64,000 bases of DNA. It comes from Pycnococcus provasolii. Its lineage: Eukaryota; Chlorophyta; Pseudoscourfieldiophyceae; Pseudoscourfieldiales; Pycnococcaceae. Below the pieces are notes generated by a model, which did not search any database, was not told where the DNA came from, and saw only the letters and a list, made by a program, of their open reading frames with translations. The stretch spans positions 496,001 to 560,000 of the forward strand of contig OW568878.1 of assembly GCA_938743325.2 (NCBI GenBank), in the 5' to 3' direction. The first letter of the stretch is position 1; each line of letters opens with the position of its first letter. A program made the position numbers and the translations under genes. Below, piece by piece: positions 38,159 through 47,806 of this stretch.

Positions 38159-38999
38159 GATGTCCTAAAAGATGCCCAACTTGTTTTTCCTGATGATCTT
38201 CCAAACTCCTTCCTCCTAATACTTCCCTGTTCCAAACCTGGTACTGTACCGCCCTCAGCTGAGTCCCGCCCAGCCAGTGTCGCCCTGCTTACCAAGCCAG
38301 CCAGCCGTCCCAATCCAGACCCCCTGATCCTGATCCAGATTTAGAATCCTCCCCCTGGATCCTTACCCGACGCGTCCAGGTAACCGCCCCTAACCAACCA
38401 CCTACAAGCTAGCACCTAAGGTAAAAGCTTCTAAAGACTTGTAGAAGCACTACAAGCACCACACCAACAATGAGAGAGAGATGATGAATGACAAGAGCAA
38501 AGGGAAGGAAACTTGTCTTCGTTTTCTGGATCTGGGTCCACCACTGGCGCAGACCCGGGACTCTGGACTCTGGGCGGGCGCGCTTGTACCCGCAGCGCAC
38601 AAAACACTGAACACCGGGAGGGAAGGGGAGGGGGCTCTTTTTCTAAAACAAGAATAGACTAGGCGCTCCGTTCCGAACCCTAGGAAGCCTAGCTAGTCTA
38701 AAAAGGAGAGTGTTTCTTCGAGGCATCAGGGGAGAGGAATACTTTAGAGTTTAGAGTTTAGGGGAAAGGGGAAGGCTTATTTTATTCGCTCCCCTCCCCT
38801 ATTCGCTCCGGGGGTTCGCAGTGGGGGGAGACTCCATAGGGAGACCATGCATGCAGTTAGGGGTTTCCTAAAGCCGCGAGTCCTGACCCTCGCTCATGCA
38901 TGGCCTCAGAGGGACCTCATCAGGTTGCCCGTCCTCCTCCAGGCTCCAGAAGCAGGTGGCAGGTGGCAGGGGAGGGGAGGAGGAGCGAGGGGACGGCCT

Positions 39000-39075
39000 A
39001 ACCTTAACCCTAAAGGTACCTACCCCTGCTAACCCTAACCCTAACCATAACCCTAACCCTAACACTAACCCTAAT
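39000..39075 (+). repeat. Degenerate CCCTAA telomere-like array
   Basis: About nine CCCTAA-related units (including CCTTAA, ACCATAA and ACACTAA variants) form an interstitial array in the spacer before the DDT gene. All are in the same orientation as the other arrays of the window. Confidence 0.75.
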
Positions 39076-39184
39076 GCGTCTTCAGAAATTTCCAGAGTTC
39101 CCTTCTTCCTGGGACCCCGACCTTCTCCCTAATAATAACCCTACAGTAATCCGGTCTGATTCCGTCCCTTCTTCCTGGGACCCC

Positions 39185-39437
39185 GACCTTCTCCCTAAAG
39201 GTTTTTAAAACCCGAATGCGTTCCCTAATAATAATGGTCTTCCCCCGACCTTCTCCCTAAAGGTTTTTAAAACCCGAATGCGTTCCCTAATAATAATGGT
39301 CTTCCCCCGACCTTCTCCCTAAAGGTTTTTAAAACCCGAATGCGTTCCCTACTAATAATGGTCTTCCCCCGACCTTCTCCCTAAAGGTTTTTAAAACCCG
39401 AATGCGTTCCCTAATGTAATGGTCTTCCCCCGACCTA
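39185..39437 (+). repeat. 62-bp tandem repeat, about four copies
   Basis: The word GACCTTCTCCCTAAAGG recurs at 39185, 39247, 39309 and 39371 and begins again at 39433, an exact 62-bp period. Each unit includes TTTTTAAAACCCGAATGCG and TTCCCTAATAATAATGG. Two partial related units lie upstream (39115-39190). Copies are nearly identical, hinting at recent amplification. Confidence 0.9.
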
Positions 39438-39639
39438 GTTCCCTTCTCTAGTTCTCCTCCCCCCTTCCAATTATTCTCCCAGGCTAGGCTGCCCCCAGGT
39501 CCACCAGGGGTTGGTGGGTTCCACGCGCCCCTCCCTCCCTCCCTCCCCCCGGGGGGCACATCATCCTGCGCATCCATCATCTTTTTTTTTTATTGGTGCG
39601 CTTACTTTCTTTCTTTCTAGTATAAGTAAGTGAAATAAC

Positions 39640-42135
39640 ATGGCGGATGCGGCGAAGCGGCGTCGCAACGCGCTCGAAGAACCCTCTTCGGCTCCTACGG
39701 CTCCTGCGGTTGTCACAGAGGTTGCACATTCACCTCCGCTTCCTCATGGGGCTTCTGGGGCTAACCCGGACCCCATCTTCATCCCGCCGGACCGACCTCG
39801 TCGAACGACCGCGGCGTTCAACATCAGCTACGCGTACAACGGAGCCGGCGCGCCGCAAAGGGCGGCGGCGGGTTCGGCAGCTGGCTCGGGGGCTGGGGAA
39901 ACGACGAAAGGACCGAAGCAGCCGCCGTGGAGCGAGAGAAACGCAAACGAGCCGGACGACATGAAGGAGGCGAGGCAAACCATCAGGACGGATGCACGAC
40001 TGCCAGCCTCGATCCTGCTCTTAAGGACGCTCGCGGACTGCCTGAGACTCAAAACGAAGGACCTTGCGGCGGACTTGATGGAAGACGCCATCGTCAACCC
40101 GGCGGCACACCACGCGTACCTCTCGGAAATTCTGGGGAAAGTCGTTCAGGCGGACACCATCGCGGGAACAACGGGAGCTCTGTCGCACATCGCACCTGAG
40201 ACGCTTGACATGTGGGAAGCCCTGATTACGCGCTGGGTTACCACGCAACAGGAGAAGGCTGAGGAAAGAAGAAAAGAGTTGGAAGAGGAGGAGGAGGAGG
40301 AAGAAGAAGAGGAGGAAGAAGAAGAAGACAGCGACGACGAGGTTGCCGAGAAACAGAACGACGACGCCGAAAAGAAGGATACGATGGAGACAGACACGCA
40401 GCAGCCTGCTGTGCCGAAGTCGGAACCGGGAACAGACAAGCCGCCGCCGTTCTCTTTCGCCGATGCCGATGCGACGACACGCATAGACGTGCTGTATGCG
40501 CTCTGCCTGTGGTGCTGCGAAGAAGTCGAGGCGACGCGAGAATATGTTGACAGCATTGACGCCTCGCTGCTGCGCATGTCGCATGTCGGAACAGACGCGC
40601 TTGGCCATCGGTACTACTTCTTCGCGTACAACGGGGAAGATTGCTACCTTTACAAGGAGGCGCCGCCGTCTACCGCAACGATCAAGCCCTCAGGGCTAGG
40701 TTCCGCGGCAGATCCAGTCGCCGAGTCTGAAGTGCTGCCTGACGTGCCAGGCATGAAAGACGGCGGGCCCAAGTGGTGTGTCGCCGCAGTCACGCTTGAC
40801 GAGATTCGCGCTCTGATTGACCGTTTTGCCAAGCAGAGCCGTGGCGCCTCTTCTTCCTCCGGATCTGCCGCAGAAAGGAAACTGGGAAATGCACTTTGCG
40901 AGGACGTGATGCCCATGCTCGTCGAGTCGGCGCCGATGCGCGATCGCGCTCGGAAGAAGTGGCGCGAAATGGAGGCGATGCCACGCAAAAAGAGCAGCCG
41001 CGTGCAGATCCTAGCGAGCGTGCGCGAGGAGGAGGCGCGGCGTCGGGAGGAGGTGCGCGCCAAGGCGGCTGCTGAGAAGGCGGCAAAGGAGGCTGAGCGA
41101 GAAGAGCAGATGCGCGAAGTTGCTCGCGAGGAGCGGCGCAGAAAACGAATGGAGCGAGAACGTGAGGAGCGAGAGCTGTATGGCACAATCTACGCAGCAG
41201 GTGGCGAAGCTTCTGCACCACGCCCAAGCCGCGCTGATCGCCAGGCGGAGCGCCTGGCGCGCGAGCAGGAGGCTCTCGATGCAGCACTCGCTGCGTCCGC
41301 AGCAGCGGCAGCCGCCGCTGAGGCGGAAGCTGAGGCGAAGCGCCCACCGTGGGGCGACGGGCCCATTCCTCGGCGCGCACGAAACGGCGCACGTCGCAAA
41401 CCTCGTACGCCAGCGCCAGAGAGGCAGCCTTGGTACACAGCTCCGCCACCGCCACCGCCACTGCCGCTGCCAGCACCAGCTCCGCCACCGCCACTACCGC
41501 GAACGGCTGGTGCACCGCCGCCACCACCACCACCACCGTCATCACGAGGCGCTAGGGGGGCACCACTGCCGCCACCACCGCCACCATCATCACGAGGCGC
41601 CGGCGCACCGCCGCCGCCGCCACCACCGCAGGCACGGGGAAAATCTGCCGGTGCACCTCCGCCGCCGCCGCCGCCGCCGTCATCGCGTGTTGGTGTTGCA
41701 GCACCGCCTCCCCCCCCTTCGTACTTCAATCCCTCACTACCGCCGCCACCGCCTCAACCTCATCTTGCACCACCTCAACCTCATCTGGCACCACCTCAAC
41801 CTTATGTGGCACCACCTCAACCTCATCTGGCACCACCTCATCTTGCACCACCTCAACTGGCACCACCGTACATGGCACCCGCGCATATGGCGGCAATGTG
41901 GGCGTACTGGCCGCAGGCGGCTCCTGTTATTTACCAGCAGCAGCCATTTTTTCCAGCACCAGCGCTTGGAATCCATGGAAGCTACGGTGCTATACCGCAC
42001 ACCGCCCCCGCCACCATGCCGCCGCCTCAAGTCTTCACCGCCAATCCTCAGCAGCATCTTTTTCAGCAACCGCCTCCTCACCATCCACCCCCACCTCAGC
42101 CGCAGCCGCAGCCGCATCTTCCCCCAAACCTGTGA
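39640..42135 (+). CDS. DDT/WHIM-like chromatin protein with FH1-like polyproline tail
   Basis: The 831-residue protein has a helical DDT-like region at about 110-170 (ASILLLRTLADCLRLKTKDL), a Glu homopolymer linker near 210-230, and a region near 282-345 (RIDVLYALCLWCCEEVEAT, then HVGTDALGHRYYFFAYNGED ending LYKE) that resembles the WHIM-like part of plant DDT-domain (DDR-type) ISWI partners, where an L-R-x-x-P-L-G-x-D-x-x-G-x-x-Y-W stretch is typical. A long Glu/Arg coiled coil at about 440-520 follows. The last 230 residues are proline runs and repeats of HLAPPQP, like a formin FH1 or actin-linked tail. I infer a nuclear chromatin-remodelling accessory protein; the proline tail is unusual. 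Confidence 0.6.
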   Translation: MADAAKRRRNALEEPSSAPTAPAVVTEVAHSPPLPHGASGANPDPIFIPPDRPRRTTAAFNISYAYNGAGAPQRAAAGSAAGSGAGETTKGPKQPPWSERNANEPDDMKEARQTIRTDARLPASILLLRTLADCLRLKTKDLAADLMEDAIVNPAAHHAYLSEILGKVVQADTIAGTTGALSHIAPETLDMWEALITRWVTTQQEKAEERRKELEEEEEEEEEEEEEEEDSDDEVAEKQNDDAEKKDTMETDTQQPAVPKSEPGTDKPPPFSFADADATTRIDVLYALCLWCCEEVEATREYVDSIDASLLRMSHVGTDALGHRYYFFAYNGEDCYLYKEAPPSTATIKPSGLGSAADPVAESEVLPDVPGMKDGGPKWCVAAVTLDEIRALIDRFAKQSRGASSSSGSAAERKLGNALCEDVMPMLVESAPMRDRARKKWREMEAMPRKKSSRVQILASVREEEARRREEVRAKAAAEKAAKEAEREEQMREVAREERRRKRMEREREERELYGTIYAAGGEASAPRPSRADRQAERLAREQEALDAALAASAAAAAAAEAEAEAKRPPWGDGPIPRRARNGARRKPRTPAPERQPWYTAPPPPPPLPLPAPAPPPPLPRTAGAPPPPPPPPSSRGARGAPLPPPPPPSSRGAGAPPPPPPPQARGKSAGAPPPPPPPPSSRVGVAAPPPPPSYFNPSLPPPPPQPHLAPPQPHLAPPQPYVAPPQPHLAPPHLAPPQLAPPYMAPAHMAAMWAYWPQAAPVIYQQQPFFPAPALGIHGSYGAIPHTAPATMPPPQVFTANPQQHLFQQPPPHHPPPPQPQPQPHLPPNL

Positions 42136-42230
42136 TTGCTCATTCAGTAATGGAATGTGATTTATGAATGGACAACCGTTGGATGAAGACATGAAGTAGT
42201 AAACCCAATTCCATTACTCAATGAGCGATC

Positions 42231-44390
42231 TTAGCTGTCCTCCATAGCCAACTCCACGTGCACACGCATCGACGCAACCATCGAGCCGTCCCTAAGCGCC
42301 TGTCGCTTCTCCAACTCCCTCGCGCCCTCTCCTCTTTGAGCCGCCGTCGCAGCAGCCTCCTCCTCATGTGACTTCTTGGTGGAAGGAGAAGAAGAAGAAG
42401 ATGATGATAAGCCGAACCAGGACAACATGTGCTCAAGCGAAGAGAGACGATCCGGCTTCTTGGGGTGCAGATTCGGCAACGAGGGTGCAAGTGATGACAT
42501 GCGTTCGACTGCGCGTTTGCTTGTCATTCTGCTGCGCAGACGATTAGTAGTAGTAGCTTGTTCTTCACGGTGGTTCAGACGGTGCACGAGTTCCTCCGTG
42601 AGCTCGGGAGGAAGCAGCGGGCAATCGATCGTCACACGGTGAATCAATGTCTCATCGCCAGGAACGGGCAAGTGGATTTGCTGGTCTTCGATGAATTGTC
42701 GTATCGATGACAGCGGTAAGACGGCGAAGCCTGCAATTTGGCATGAACCGAAGAGGTCAGCGTCGCAGACGCATATCTGCAACACGTCGAGGCACTTCGT
42801 GTCGTCGATGGCAAGGCGAGGTTGACCTGGGAGCTGGAGAATGAGAGGCGGTTCGTCGTCGCTCCACTCTGGCTCATCGTCATCATCTTTGACGCTTGTC
42901 GAAGCTGCAGATCCTCGGAGAGACTGCGATGGACTGCTGATGCGCAGCGGACGAAGGCACTGAATTTCTGCCCCAAAGGGAAGGAGGTGTGTAACGCCAT
43001 CATCGGATGATGATGCAAGCAACTCTGCGACGCTTTTGGTCTTTCGCGACGAGGTGACGAACGACGACGAAGAAGATGCAGCTAACGATGCCATCTTGTG
43101 AGCCATACGTACAGCATTGCCTGTCTTTAGCATCGCAGCCTTGATGTTTTTTTTTTCCACAACTTCGTCTAAATCTGCTTTTGACTTTTTCTTATTATCG
43201 TCATCGTCGTCGGCTTCCCCGAGTACGCCGTCGGATGAAGCAGCCGTGATATTGCTGCTCGGGTGAATTTCCTGATTGTCCTCTTCCTCACCTTCGCTTT
43301 TGCGGTCATAGCGATCATCAATGCGGATGCGCTCGAGTTGTGCCACGGCAAAGAGATCGTTCTTGCTCCAATAGTCCATCCTCGGCACTCCTGTAATTGA
43401 CGAAAGACGCACTGAAATGCAGGGTGGTGGCGGTGGTTCAACAAGCGGTGTGGCCAACTCTATGTCAAACCCCGAGGGCCATACGTAGGAGCTTAGAGCG
43501 CTCCTCACTGCATTCACGATAGTGTCTTCGAGGAACGGAACCAAGCTTGCATGAGCACCCATTATGTTGATGCCAAAGTCCACATGCGGCTGTTCACGGA
43601 ACATGATACGGGCGTTCGTGTAGAATGGTGGCGACGGGAGTGCACCAGTCAGTTCAACTTGCAAGACGGAGCTGATGACAACGTCACGGATGCCAGCCGT
43701 AATGTCCAGAAATCCATCCTCACGTTCCGCCGTCGTCGTCGTCGTCGTCGTTGTTGTTGTTGTCTTGGGCATGATGGGAAGCGCGATGGATGCTGCCGCA
43801 AGCAACTGCATCTCGCTGCCTGGACACCATCGCAAGTCAATCTCAAGGAGAACATCTGAAGCTTGTGTTGTTGATTCGCGAGTCGTCGTAGTGTCATCAT
43901 CGTCGTCACCACGACGACGACGACGACGAAAAGCTTCGTCGTGTGACGCTCGTGACGATGCCGCCCGCATTCCAAGTATCACTGGAGGCTCCACACCAAC
44001 ATCAAGGCATACGAGCTTGATGCTGGAAATGACTTCCGTTCCCAGATCAATGGCTTGAAGATCCTTGTTAATTGACGCGAGCATTTCGGCGTCATTCAAA
44101 TACGATCTTATCGCTGGCCAGGTGGCACGCAGCACCTCGGAGAGGGCGTGCGCACGATCGAAGCCTGGATCCCGACACCACGAAGGCAGTTGTCTTCGAC
44201 TGCGATCCGTGATCGATCCGAGGTCGCGAAGCGATGCGACGAATTTCGCGACATGGAATGCTGCATCGCGTTTCGCTTGGCGTTTGTATCCCGCTCGTGC
44301 CGTCCACGCGCCGACGAGGTAGCACGCCGCCATGGTTGCGATATGCGCGGAGACACGGAACATGCGACTTAGGGTGAAAATAAACATCAA
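42231..44390 (-). CDS. SMP-domain and C2-domain lipid-transfer protein (extended synaptotagmin-like)
   Basis: The 719-residue protein has an N-terminal membrane segment (about residues 10-30, IATMAACYLVGAWTA), then an SMP-type region: LPSWCRDPGFDRAHALSEVL followed by TWPAIRSYLNDAEMLASINK, the usual P-x-W-x-x-x-P-D-x-x-R-x-x-x-x-N-x-x-L motif. After an Arg/Asp and Thr-rich insert it resumes with VLLEIDLRWCPGSEM and ends about residue 315. A split C2 domain begins CISVRLSSITGVPRMDYWSK (about 325) and ends with RVTIDCPL, interrupted by a long low-complexity insert. This is the layout of plant synaptotagmins and E-Syts, which hold ER-plasma membrane contacts and move glycerolipids. Alternative starts exist at Met residues 10 and 20. 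Confidence 0.75.
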   Translation of the reverse strand: MMFIFTLSRMFRVSAHIATMAACYLVGAWTARAGYKRQAKRDAAFHVAKFVASLRDLGSITDRSRRQLPSWCRDPGFDRAHALSEVLRATWPAIRSYLNDAEMLASINKDLQAIDLGTEVISSIKLVCLDVGVEPPVILGMRAASSRASHDEAFRRRRRRGDDDDDTTTTRESTTQASDVLLEIDLRWCPGSEMQLLAAASIALPIMPKTTTTTTTTTTTAEREDGFLDITAGIRDVVISSVLQVELTGALPSPPFYTNARIMFREQPHVDFGINIMGAHASLVPFLEDTIVNAVRSALSSYVWPSGFDIELATPLVEPPPPPCISVRLSSITGVPRMDYWSKNDLFAVAQLERIRIDDRYDRKSEGEEEDNQEIHPSSNITAASSDGVLGEADDDDDNKKKSKADLDEVVEKKNIKAAMLKTGNAVRMAHKMASLAASSSSSFVTSSRKTKSVAELLASSSDDGVTHLLPFGAEIQCLRPLRISSPSQSLRGSAASTSVKDDDDEPEWSDDEPPLILQLPGQPRLAIDDTKCLDVLQICVCDADLFGSCQIAGFAVLPLSSIRQFIEDQQIHLPVPGDETLIHRVTIDCPLLPPELTEELVHRLNHREEQATTTNRLRSRMTSKRAVERMSSLAPSLPNLHPKKPDRLSSLEHMLSWFGLSSSSSSSPSTKKSHEEEAAATAAQRGEGARELEKRQALRDGSMVASMRVHVELAMEDS

Positions 44391-44931
44391 TCAATTGATC
44401 AACATCAATCAACAATCAACAATCAACAAACAAACGTGAGACAGACTGCACGGAACCGAACCGAACTACATACACGCATGAAGGCGACCATTGAACAAAC
44501 CCCCAAACAAGAATGTTAAATGTAACAGGGTTTAATAAACCCCGATTATAAAAAGTAAAAACGTTCCCGATAAACTTTAGGATCCATATGTAGATTCGAC
44601 TCCGGCATCCGGGGGGGGACTCCGGTAATAAGGACTACGGTAGGAACTACTAAAATACGGGTCCCGAGGCGTTGCTTGATTGCTTTTTCCAGAATCCAGA
44701 GGAGGCCTGTTTCGTTCGGCGTAACCCTTTCCTACCTTAAGTTAGTTTCGTCCCCCCCCCTCCCTCTCACCCTCTGAGCTCTCAGCTGTCTCCGCCATCA
44801 CATCACCGAGTGATCATTGCTCGTGTGTGCTCTTGCTTGTGTGCTCTTGTGCTCGTGCTGTTGGGTTGGGTTAGGCGCTTGCCCTTCTCATAACTACGCT
44901 AATATCTGAACGGGTGGTTAAGGTTTAACGG
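44391..44931. other. Divergent promoter spacer
   Basis: No gene is supported. The sequence has ATCAATCAAC-type low-complexity near the SMP gene start, a C-run and a G-run (about 44610, 44752), and pyrimidine-rich DNA before the EF-hand gene. Confidence 0.5.
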
Positions 44932-47349
44932 GTGGGTGGTTTGGTGCAGCCTGGTAGTAGGTACAGTACTGCAGTGGATATGGTGCTCGGTATTCCTGGA
45001 ATCACGACGAAAACATCCTCGGGAGGTATTCGGCATGTCATATTATCCGACGCGTCGTTCAGCAAGAACCCCAACACCGCGCAGGAAAACGCGCAGTGGG
45101 CCGCCGCGGCCAAGTCAGCGAACGAGGCGGCGGCGGTGATCGTGCACGTCGCAAGAGCACACGCCAACTTTGGAAGGTACCCACCTCAGTTTCGCGAGGA
45201 TGTCGAGGCGCTCATGGGGCGACCGGCGCGAGAAAACCCCGCGCAGGTTAGCAGTGATCTCGCACACCACGCTCCGTGCTTCATGAGCGTACTGCACGAC
45301 GCACTCGTGGAAGTCATAAAGGTGCACCTCAGGCTTGTCGACATCTTCAAGCAGTTTGATGCCGACCACGACGGTAAACTCACGTACGGAGAGGACCTTG
45401 CCGTCGTGCGAAAGCTTGTGCCCAGCGCAACGAACTGGCAGCTCGTGTACACGCAGTGCCTACTCGACGTCGAGGAAGACGAACGCAAAGTCGGTGGTAT
45501 GGACGGTGTGCTGACACTTGCCATGTTTCGCAGCGCTGTCAAGTACGCACAAACCGCGGAGCTCGCGGTGGCCTCCGGAGGCGCGGCTAACGACGAGGCT
45601 CGCGTGCCTACCGTGGAGAAGAATCTGCGAAACGTCCTGCGAAGTCTCAAAAAGACTGAGATTGGCACAGAGGTAGCAAGGCGCAACCTCAGCATTCTCG
45701 AAGTGACTAAGATGCTCAAGCTTATCGCGATGAAAGCGTCGGCGCAAGAGCTGCGCATCACCCTGGCCATCGCCGCTGCGGTGTGCATCAGCGAGAGTGA
45801 CGATCAGGCTACGTATGACGACAGCCCGTCGAAAAAAGCCCGCGGAAACATCTTCGTGTCATCCATCGATGCCGACACGCTTGCAGACGGCATGGGCATT
45901 TCTATCGAAACGCTTTACCACGCTGTCAGGTTGCACAATCACGGCCCGGAAGACGACGGCGACGAGCCGCACAACGTAACGGCGTCTCCGGACACTCCGA
46001 CTAAGTCGCTGTCCGCTGAGTCGTCGACGCCGTCGACATCGCCGACGCCAAGGACTGGATTTCTGAACAAGCTGCTCAAGCGAGGCAATCAAAGCGAAGA
46101 AGAAGAAGCGAGCAATGACATCAAGCTGCCCAGCTCCATCCTCGAGGGACCTCGGAACTTTGACGATGACGAGATCACGTCGTCTTTTGACCACACATTG
46201 GAAATGTGCGCCGAGGCTTCAGCGACTATAATAGGAATTGCATCGGGCACCGCAGGTGACGTGCAGGCTCGAAAAATCCTACTGCGCCCCGACTATCACC
46301 GTGTTGCGATGCGCGATATCATGTCGAATATGCCGCGCCTGTTTACATTAGTTGACGAAATGGTGAGCTTAGATCCTTCAATCAAGGCGAGTTACAGAGA
46401 TTGGATGCGAGCGCATGATTGGGACGAGGATGGCAAACTCATCCATTCGGAGAACCTTTCATTCCTGCGACAGCTTCTTCCTCACGCGAGTACGCACGAT
46501 ATCGTATACCTGCATGCCATGATGGACATGCACGGCGATGGCCACATCGCGACATCAGGCATGCGAGCGATTCTGTATTCCTGCAAGGACGTCGAGCAAA
46601 TGGTATCGCGGGGCGGTATGACTGATCCAAAGGAATTCGGGAAGCACCGCACTTTGGCGAAAGATGTGGAAGATGGCATGACTCCCTTTCTTGAGGCACT
46701 TCAAGATACCGTACAGGGTCGCCTCGCTGCCAAGAAACTTCTGAATGTGGTTGAGATTGCGCTGTTGATCCGCAGTCTCGTGCCCGATGCCACTCTGCAA
46801 AGCACTCGTATCTCCATTGCAATTGCAGAGGCGCTCACCCGAGCGGAGTGTGTCGAGGAAATCGACCGGCACAAACGCGTGATCTACAAGGGAACATCTC
46901 TCGAGGCATTTTGCGATGCGCTGAAGCAGTACAATGTCAACGGACGTCTTGTAAATCTTCCTGCGGATTTGAAAGATGAGCTGAATCGAGAGGAGAGGAT
47001 TATGTGCGCTGGTATCGTGTCGTTCTGGCAAAGCTTGGACACAGAGAACAAGCTGAGCGAGAAGGATCGTCATGCCAAGGGTGTAGTTGCAGCACGGGTT
47101 GCCATGCAGAAGTGGGTAGCCAGGTTGGAGAATCACAAGATGGCGTACGTGAAAGACATGTCTTCCATGGAGAACAGTGCTGCAGCACGGACCTATCACA
47201 CAGATCACTTTCACCACGATGATCACGTCAATGAAACGACTGAGAAGCACATGGTGAGAATCGAAACACATAAGTTTGAAGATCCAAAGAAGAAGAGCAG
47301 CTTTTTTTCGCGTCTAACAAATCCATTTAGGCGGAATAAGAAGAAGTAA
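44932..47349 (+). CDS. EF-hand protein with internally duplicated module
   Basis: The 805-residue protein is not one I recognise. It contains two canonical EF-hand loops, DADHDGKLTYGE (about residue 143) and DWDEDGKLIHSE (about 496), each with D/D/D-G-L-E at positions 1, 3, 5, 6, 8 and 12, each followed by L-(R)-x-L-(V/L)-P and a degenerate second loop. The surrounding 250 residues are duplicated: VVRKLVPSATNWQLVYTQCL pairs with FLRQLLPHASTHDIVYLHAM, and RRNLSILEVTKMLKLIA pairs with AAKKLLNVVEIALLIRSLV. A Ser/Thr/Pro and acidic linker separates the halves. It is probably a soluble calcium-binding protein. Another start is the Met at 44971. Confidence 0.7.
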   Translation: MGGLVQPGSRYSTAVDMVLGIPGITTKTSSGGIRHVILSDASFSKNPNTAQENAQWAAAAKSANEAAAVIVHVARAHANFGRYPPQFREDVEALMGRPARENPAQVSSDLAHHAPCFMSVLHDALVEVIKVHLRLVDIFKQFDADHDGKLTYGEDLAVVRKLVPSATNWQLVYTQCLLDVEEDERKVGGMDGVLTLAMFRSAVKYAQTAELAVASGGAANDEARVPTVEKNLRNVLRSLKKTEIGTEVARRNLSILEVTKMLKLIAMKASAQELRITLAIAAAVCISESDDQATYDDSPSKKARGNIFVSSIDADTLADGMGISIETLYHAVRLHNHGPEDDGDEPHNVTASPDTPTKSLSAESSTPSTSPTPRTGFLNKLLKRGNQSEEEEASNDIKLPSSILEGPRNFDDDEITSSFDHTLEMCAEASATIIGIASGTAGDVQARKILLRPDYHRVAMRDIMSNMPRLFTLVDEMVSLDPSIKASYRDWMRAHDWDEDGKLIHSENLSFLRQLLPHASTHDIVYLHAMMDMHGDGHIATSGMRAILYSCKDVEQMVSRGGMTDPKEFGKHRTLAKDVEDGMTPFLEALQDTVQGRLAAKKLLNVVEIALLIRSLVPDATLQSTRISIAIAEALTRAECVEEIDRHKRVIYKGTSLEAFCDALKQYNVNGRLVNLPADLKDELNREERIMCAGIVSFWQSLDTENKLSEKDRHAKGVVAARVAMQKWVARLENHKMAYVKDMSSMENSAAARTYHTDHFHHDDHVNETTEKHMVRIETHKFEDPKKKSSFFSRLTNPFRRNKKK

Positions 47350-47364
47350 ATAGTAAAACGTATG

Positions 47365-47773
47365 TTACGAGGATGACTTGGGCTTTCGAACATTATCCTT
47401 CCACTCGTCCAGAACCCGGTCGGTGTCCGCGGCATCGTCGCGCGCTTCGCTGATTCGCATGCGACTTGCCGTCATAATACCCTCCTTCTGCCTTTGAAGC
47501 TGCCTTCGTGCATCCTGCATCGTTGCCTCGACAGCTGCACCCGCATCGATGGTTGGGTCGTTGATCAGTCCAGTGTCGATCGCGGCACGCAGCGTCTCCA
47601 TCTCCGCCAATACCTCTGGTGGCAGGCTTTCTCGCTGAAGTGCCCGCCGTTCCTCCGCGAGCTCTTCGCTGATCTTACGTTCCATTTCACGTTCCAGCTC
47701 CTGTCGCCTTGCAAAGTACGCGTTCTTCTCCCCCTCATCCGGCGCATCCTTAAGGTTGTTGAGATCGTCGTCA

Positions 47774-47806
<33 letters not shown>

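Larger units (their letters stand above)
38159..39639. other. Gene-poor spacer with telomere-like and tandem repeats
   Basis: No gene is supported in these 1.5 kb. After the quasi-RRM promoter come C-rich then G-rich mixed sequence, a degenerate CCCTAA array at about 39000-39075, 62-bp tandem repeats at about 39185-39437 and a C-rich/T-rich stretch before the DDT gene start. Confidence 0.6.

Noticed and set aside
41120-42160. 346-codon His/Arg-rich ORF overlapping the DDT gene
   Set aside because: Frame-shifted reading of the CCX-repeat DNA that encodes the proline tail.
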